From: Paracoccaceae bacterium
GTDB lineage: Bacteria; Pseudomonadota; Alphaproteobacteria; Rhodobacterales; Rhodobacteraceae
Assembly: GCA_024227475.1 (NCBI GenBank)
Contig: JAAEUI010000158.1
Location: 1-35,467 of the forward strand
Length of the DNA: 35,467 bases
Direction: 5' to 3'
Position numbers and translations under genes: made by a program. Shown one piece after another: positions 34,212 to 35,467 of this stretch (position 1 is the first letter of the stretch; each line of letters begins with the position of its first letter). The notes beneath the pieces are model-generated. The model was not told the DNA's origin. It did no database searches and saw only the letters and a program-made list of their open reading frames with translations.

Positions 34212-35467
34212 ATGACTGTACCAACTCAGGCCCGTGTGGTCATCATCGGCGGCGGCGTTATCGGCTGTTCGGTGGCATATCACCTGACGAAACTTGGCTG
34301 GAAAGACGTCGTATTGCTGGAACGCAAACAGCTGACCAGTGGCACAACCTGGCACGCAGCCGGGCTGATCGGGCAGTTGCGCGCAACCGCAAATATGACC
34401 AAGTTCGCGCGCTACTCGGCAGAACTGTATCTGGGCCTGGAAGAAGAAACCGGTGTGGCGACCGGCGTGCGCCAGGTTGGCTCGGTCACGGTTGCGCTGA
34501 CCGACGAGCGGAACGAAGAGATTTTGCGTTTGGCGTCTATGGCCCGAGCGTTTGGAGTGCCGGTGGAGGATATTTCGCCGCAAGAAGTGCAAAGCCGTTA
34601 CGAACACCTGAACATCGATGGCGTGAAAGGCGGCGTTTGGTTACCGACGGATGGGCAAGGTGATCCTGCCAATATCGCGCTGGCGATGGCCAAAGGTGCA
34701 CGGCAACGCGGCGCAAAAGTGATTGAACGCACGAAGGTGACTGGTGTTGCCAAGGAAGGTCGCCGGGTGACAGGTGTTGACTGGCAAGATGAAAACGGTG
34801 GCAGCGGTCACATCAAGGCGGAAATGGTGGTGAACTGCGGCGGCATGTGGGGCCATGAAATTGGCCGTATGGCCGGAGTGAACGTACCACTGCACGCCTG
34901 CGAACATTTCTACATCGTCACTGAAGCCATTCCTGGGTTAAGCCAGATGCCGGTGCTGCGGGTGCCGGACGAATGCGCCTATTACAAGGAGGACGCTGGT
35001 AAATATCTGCTCGGCGCATTCGAACCCAACGCAAAGCCTTGGGGGATGAACGGAATACCAGAAAACTTTGAGTTTGACCAATTGCAGGAGGATTTTGATC
35101 ACTTCGAGCCCATTCTCGAACGCGCCTGTAACCGGGTTCCGATGCTGGCAGAAGCTGGCATTCACACGTTCTTTAACGGCCCGGAAAGCTTTACACCGGA
35201 CGACGCGTATCATCTGGGGCTTGCGCCCGAAGTTGATAACTTCTGGGTGGCAGCCGGGTTTAATTCCGTCGGAATTCAGTCCGCCGGTGGCGCTGGCATG
35301 GTGCTGGCAGAGTGGATGGAATCGGGGGAACGGCCGTTTGACATCGGCGATGTGGACATCAGCCGGATGCAGCCGTTTCAGGGCAACAAACATTACCTGT
35401 ACGAACGGTCAAAGGAAACTCTGGGCCTGCTTTATGCTGACCATTTCCCTTACCTGCAAAAAGCTAC
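34212..35467 (+). CDS. Second dimethylglycine/sarcosine dehydrogenase-like FAD enzyme, cut by window end
   Basis: The first 418 codons are visible and open at the window end. The protein begins like its upstream paralogue: VVIIGGGVIGCSVAYHLTKLGW, and H48 in TTWHAAGLIGQLR, the covalent-FAD position. NCGGMWGHEIGRMAGV and AAGFNSVGIQSAGGAGMVLAEW follow the same family. A C-terminal GcvT-like domain would be expected beyond the edge (KHYLYERSKETLGLLY looks like the linker that precedes it). It is 58 bases after the methyltransferase gene, with TTGGAGAC as ribosome site. The two enzymes are clearly related but diverged, which suggests different substrates or successive steps. Confidence 0.87.
   Translation, partial: MTVPTQARVVIIGGGVIGCSVAYHLTKLGWKDVVLLERKQLTSGTTWHAAGLIGQLRATANMTKFARYSAELYLGLEEETGVATGVRQVGSVTVALTDERNEEILRLASMARAFGVPVEDISPQEVQSRYEHLNIDGVKGGVWLPTDGQGDPANIALAMAKGARQRGAKVIERTKVTGVAKEGRRVTGVDWQDENGGSGHIKAEMVVNCGGMWGHEIGRMAGVNVPLHACEHFYIVTEAIPGLSQMPVLRVPDECAYYKEDAGKYLLGAFEPNAKPWGMNGIPENFEFDQLQEDFDHFEPILERACNRVPMLAEAGIHTFFNGPESFTPDDAYHLGLAPEVDNFWVAAGFNSVGIQSAGGAGMVLAEWMESGERPFDIGDVDISRMQPFQGNKHYLYERSKETLGLLYADHFPYLQKA

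Noticed and set aside
1-35467. tRNA, rRNA, CRISPR array or transposase
   Set aside because: No tRNA-like cloverleaf, rRNA segment, spaced direct repeats or transposase motifs were seen on either strand.

Overview
The window looks like chromosome from a marine alphaproteobacterium, most likely Rhodobacterales/Roseobacter group. The grounds are: moderately high GC; closest family resemblance of nearly every protein; a GTTC-N7-GTTC LexA-type box (the alphaproteobacterial form) in front of an imuB-like gene; and a large methylamine/betaine-type demethylation operon. I saw no rRNA, tRNA, transposase, phage gene or CRISPR array. The only repeat-like items are short intergenic palindromes.

Layout. 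(1) 1-2915: the end of an indolepyruvate oxidoreductase operon (iorB), then glutaryl-CoA dehydrogenase (gcdH, minus) with a divergent LysR regulator. (2) 3044-11485: a sugar-acid/surface polysaccharide block. Three plus-strand genes (CBS-domain/PglE-LegC-like aminotransferase fusion, asparagine-synthase-like amidotransferase, HpcH/HpaI-type aldolase) converge on a minus-strand operon neuB-neuA-neuC-kpsF that ends in a small gene split by a frameshift at a T TTA AAA heptamer. (3) 11776-16067: a MurJ/MviN-family flippase (plus), convergent with a minus-strand LPS operon: LpxL/HtrB-like acyltransferase, WaaA (Kdo transferase) and a 208-residue protein with recognisable animal-type GT29 sialyltransferase motifs. 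(4) 16328-25050: recQ with two HRDC modules, a membrane-anchored GH5 glycosidase with a large insertion, a FocA/NirC channel, an orphan SOS-type imuB, and a small membrane protein followed by an endonuclease/exonuclease/phosphatase-fold protein. (5) 25334-28187: a PotD-like solute-binding protein directly followed by a BCCT transporter and closed by a clear intrinsic terminator. No ABC permease or ATPase accompanies it. (6) 28294-35467: a Crp/Fnr regulator (minus) and a plus-strand run of XRE-cupin regulator, GFA protein, LysE exporter, dimethylglycine-dehydrogenase-like enzyme, homocysteine methyltransferase and a second dimethylglycine-dehydrogenase-like enzyme cut by the window end.

How the genes may work together. 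NeuC, NeuB and NeuA can make a CMP-activated nonulosonic acid. KpsF makes arabinose-5-phosphate, the Kdo precursor. WaaA and the GT29-like protein both belong to families that use CMP-sugars, so the LPS core may carry Kdo plus a sialic-acid-like residue added by an animal-like transferase (inference). In the right-hand part, the binding protein and BCCT carrier probably import a quaternary or methylated amine. The two FAD/GcvT enzymes and the homocysteine methyltransferase would strip its methyl groups into the folate and methionine pools, with the GFA protein possibly dealing with free formaldehyde. The most noteworthy items are the bacterial GT29-like gene, the binding-protein/BCCT pair, the CBS-aminotransferase/amidotransferase/aldolase cassette, and the slippery-site frameshift gene.
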